From the NCBI GenBank assembly GCA_964613805.1, contig CAZTJF010000003.1, positions 62,001 to 126,000 on the forward strand: a stretch of 64,000 nucleotides of DNA, given 5' to 3'. Shown here one piece after another: positions 61,805 through 64,000 of this stretch. The first letter of the stretch is position 1. The number at the start of each line of letters is the position of its first letter. The notes beneath the pieces are model-generated. The model did not search any database. It worked only from the letters and a program-made list of their open reading frames with translations, and was not told the DNA's origin. Both the position numbers and the translations under genes were made by a program. The DNA comes from XYD12-FULL-36-8 sp964613805. GTDB taxonomy: Bacteria > Bacteroidota > Ignavibacteria > Ignavibacteriales > Ignavibacteriaceae.

Positions 61805-64000
61805 TTACTTTACTACAATATTATAAATTTTATTTGGAACGTAAATTTCCTTAACGATTTCTTTGCCATCGAGATGCTTCTTTATCTTATCTTCATTCAG
61901 TAAAAGATTTTTAACATCATTTTGGATACTATCCACGGGTACATCAACTGATCCTCGTAGTTTCCCATTAACCTGAACAGCTATACTTACTATATCCTCA
62001 ACAAGCGCTTCGGGATCTGCAATGAACCAAAACGGCTTTTGGAAAATTGATTCTTTTGATCCCAGCAGAGCATAACACTCCTCCGCCAAATGCGGTGCAA
62101 GAGGTCCAAGCATAACTGCAAATCTTAAAAGCGAGTAGCTCTGAATTTCTTTTGAGCATGACTCGAGTTTTTTCATTTCGTTTAGCAGTTCCATCAATGC
62201 GGCAATTGCGGTGTTGAAACGGAAGTGATTTATTTCTTCGTCAAGCTTTTTGATGGTTTGATTCACTTTCTTGTAAATGGCTTTTTCGTTTTCATTCAGC
62301 TGATCTAATTCATAAACATCTTTTGGATTTGTATGAATTAGCAAACCTTCAAACTTATTGTACAACTCATAAACTCGCTGAACGAAGCGATCGGTTCCTA
62401 TAATTCCTTTATCGCTCCAATCTCCGCCGAGTTCGTAAGGACCCATGAACATCAAATACATTCTAAAAACATCCGAGCCGTATTTTTCTATAAACTGATC
62501 CGGATTTACAACATTACCTTTTGATTTAGACATCTTAGCACCTTGATTGGTAATCGTGCCTTGATGAATAAGATGCATAAATGGTTCATCGGAATTTGTA
62601 TAACCAATATCACGTATAAATTTGTGAATGAATCTTGCATAAAGCAGATGCATAGTTGCGTGCTCGGCACCACCGACGTACATATCCACGGGGTTCCAAT
62701 TGTCAGAAAGTTTTTTATCAAAAGGAGCAGTCGCGATGTTTGGATTTAAGAAACGGAAATAGTACCATGATGAATCCACAAAGGTATCCATCGTGTCGGG
62801 ATCCCGTTTTGCATCTGCACCACATTTTGGACATTTCACATTCATGAATTTTTCACTACTTATTAATGGGGATTCACCGCCTGGTTTAAAATGAACATCA
62901 TAAGGAAGTTCGACTGGTAAATCCTTTTCATCAACAGGAACTTCGCCGCATTTTTCACAATGAATAATCGGAATGGGAGTACCCCAATATCTTTGCCGTG
63001 AAATTAACCAATCACGTAAACGATAATTTATTTTTTTCTTTCCGAACCTTTTTTCTTCTAGGTATGAAATAATTTTCTCGATGCCTTCATCAGAATTTAT
63101 ACCCGTGAAGATTCCGGAGTTAACCATTTTTCCCGGTTCTGTATAAGCTTCGGTGAGTTCATCAGCTTCATTTGTGCCTTGCTGTAATATTACTTTTCGT
63201 ATTGGTAGATGAAATTTCTTAGCGAACTCAAAATCTCTGTCATCATGGCCTGGAACAGCCATTACACATCCTGTTCCGTAAGTTGCGAGGGCATAATCAG
63301 CAATCCAAATCGGCACTTTTTCTCCATTGACGGGATTAATTGCAAAAGCTCCAATCGGCACACCGGTTTTTTCTTTTACAGTCGAAGTTCGTTCTATTTC
63401 TGTTAGAGACTTTATTGAATTCCGGTATTCTTGAACTTGATTCTTGAACTCATTCGTTGTGAGTTTATCGACAAGATTATGTTCCGGCGCTAAAACAACG
63501 TAGGTTACACCGAATAAAGTATCCGGTCTTGTTGTAAACACTGAAATGTTTTCGTCCGATCCATCAACCTTAAAATGAACTTCAGCACCTACGCTTTTAC
63601 CAATCCAATTTCTTTGCATGAGCTTTGTTTTTTCAGGCCAGGTAATTTTATCAAGTCCAGCGAGAAGTTCTTCGGCATATTCAGTGATCTTAAAGAACCA
63701 TTGAGTAAGATTTTTTTGAATAACTGAAGTGCCGCATCTTTCGCATGTTCCATCTGATAAAACCTGTTCATTCGCTAAAACAGTATGATCATTTGGGCAC
63801 CAATTTACTGGAGCATTTTTTCTGTACGCTAATCCCTTTTTGTAAAGCTGAAGGAATAGCCATTGGTTCCATTTATAATATTTTGGATCGCAGGTCATCA
63901 GTTCAGCATCCCAATCATACATACATCCCATTCGCTTAAGCTGAACACGAATTGCATCTATGTTAGCCATCGTGCTGTCGTAAGGATGAATACCGGTTTT
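61805..64000 (-). CDS. leuS: Leucyl-tRNA synthetase, 5' end beyond the window
   Basis: C-terminal 731 residues or so of LeuRS; the frame stays open through the last base (…KTGIHPYDSTMANID), so about the first 80-100 residues, with the HxGH motif, are outside. Visible: zinc module CPNDHTVLANEQVLSDGTCE-CG, editing domain with YGTGCVMAVPGHDDRD, catalytic loop KMSKSKGNVVNPDQ and the anticodon-binding C-terminus. Apparent Met at 63970 is internal. Confidence 0.95.
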   Translation of the reverse strand, partial: KTGIHPYDSTMANIDAIRVQLKRMGCMYDWDAELMTCDPKYYKWNQWLFLQLYKKGLAYRKNAPVNWCPNDHTVLANEQVLSDGTCERCGTSVIQKNLTQWFFKITEYAEELLAGLDKITWPEKTKLMQRNWIGKSVGAEVHFKVDGSDENISVFTTRPDTLFGVTYVVLAPEHNLVDKLTTNEFKNQVQEYRNSIKSLTEIERTSTVKEKTGVPIGAFAINPVNGEKVPIWIADYALATYGTGCVMAVPGHDDRDFEFAKKFHLPIRKVILQQGTNEADELTEAYTEPGKMVNSGIFTGINSDEGIEKIISYLEEKRFGKKKINYRLRDWLISRQRYWGTPIPIIHCEKCGEVPVDEKDLPVELPYDVHFKPGGESPLISSEKFMNVKCPKCGADAKRDPDTMDTFVDSSWYYFRFLNPNIATAPFDKKLSDNWNPVDMYVGGAEHATMHLLYARFIHKFIRDIGYTNSDEPFMHLIHQGTITNQGAKMSKSKGNVVNPDQFIEKYGSDVFRMYLMFMGPYELGGDWSDKGIIGTDRFVQRVYELYNKFEGLLIHTNPKDVYELDQLNENEKAIYKKVNQTIKKLDEEINHFRFNTAIAALMELLNEMKKLESCSKEIQSYSLLRFAVMLGPLAPHLAEECYALLGSKESIFQKPFWFIADPEALVEDIVSIAVQVNGKLRGSVDVPVDSIQNDVKNLLLNEDKIKKHLDGKEIVKEIYVPNKIYNIVVK

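Overview
The window is an AT-rich (by eye about one third G+C) piece of a bacterial chromosome from the Fibrobacterota-Chlorobiota-Bacteroidota (FCB) superphylum. The gene content fits Ignavibacteria best: a GWxTD-domain lipoprotein, a PorV/UPF0164-type outer-membrane protein, WG-repeat and SPOR proteins, a DGGGP-synthase-like UbiA prenyltransferase, and the order miaB / sigma-54 activator / lptE known from Bacteroidota. It is mostly ordinary chromosome: I see no prophage, plasmid genes, transposase gene or CRISPR array. Many loci sit in short operons with 4-bp overlaps, and several starts are TTG or GTG.

Layout. 1-1091: non-coding, with a composite inverted-repeat element. 1092-8125: an orphan PAS histidine kinase, then four tandem paralogous lipoproteins in an A-B-A-B arrangement and two paralogous TPR proteins, closed by a clear terminator. 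8280-12547: HAD phosphatase, DUF1684 lipoprotein, MsrA, tRNA-Ser(UGA), HisN-like phosphatase and an unknown membrane protein. 12792-15904 (minus): a tight three-gene operon of a polytopic membrane protein, a GldM-like single-span protein and a predicted outer-membrane barrel; this is the best candidate for an undescribed system. 16274-22379: GH13 glucanohydrolase-like protein, SGNH hydrolase, TlpA-like thioredoxin, DUF2905, PorV-like and WG-repeat proteins. 22587-36980: miaB, SPOR protein, MBL hydrolase, sigma-54 activator, lptE, GT2, TPR, 3-methyladenine glycosylase, GT9, DUF3108, CPBP protease, DUF2007, cdsA, rimO and the GWxTD protein. 37313-44591: PfkB kinase, Omp85 protein, UbiA, rnhB, yraN and an mlaEFD-type lipid-transport operon. 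44734-55401: uvrA, threonine dehydratase, SMR efflux protein, isoaspartyl peptidase, DinB, waaA, GT9 and small unknowns. 55470-64000 (minus): fbp, a heterodimeric ABC exporter, serS and the 3' part of leuS, which runs off the window.

Functional themes. Much of the window concerns the envelope: LPS core and transport (waaA, two GT9 enzymes, lptE), phospholipid synthesis and trafficking (cdsA, mlaEFD, UbiA), outer-membrane assembly (Omp85, PorV-like) and many lipoproteins. Information processing is represented by leuS, serS, tRNA-Ser, miaB, rimO, rnhB and uvrA.

Non-coding structure is notable. Three elements share inverted termini resembling TAAGTCACCTTACGCAGAA. A separate element of about 117 bp occurs twice with apparent 4-bp target duplications, once inside the loop of a perfect 16-bp hairpin. 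Short palindromes occur between other genes. All functional calls rest on motifs read by eye; no database search was run.
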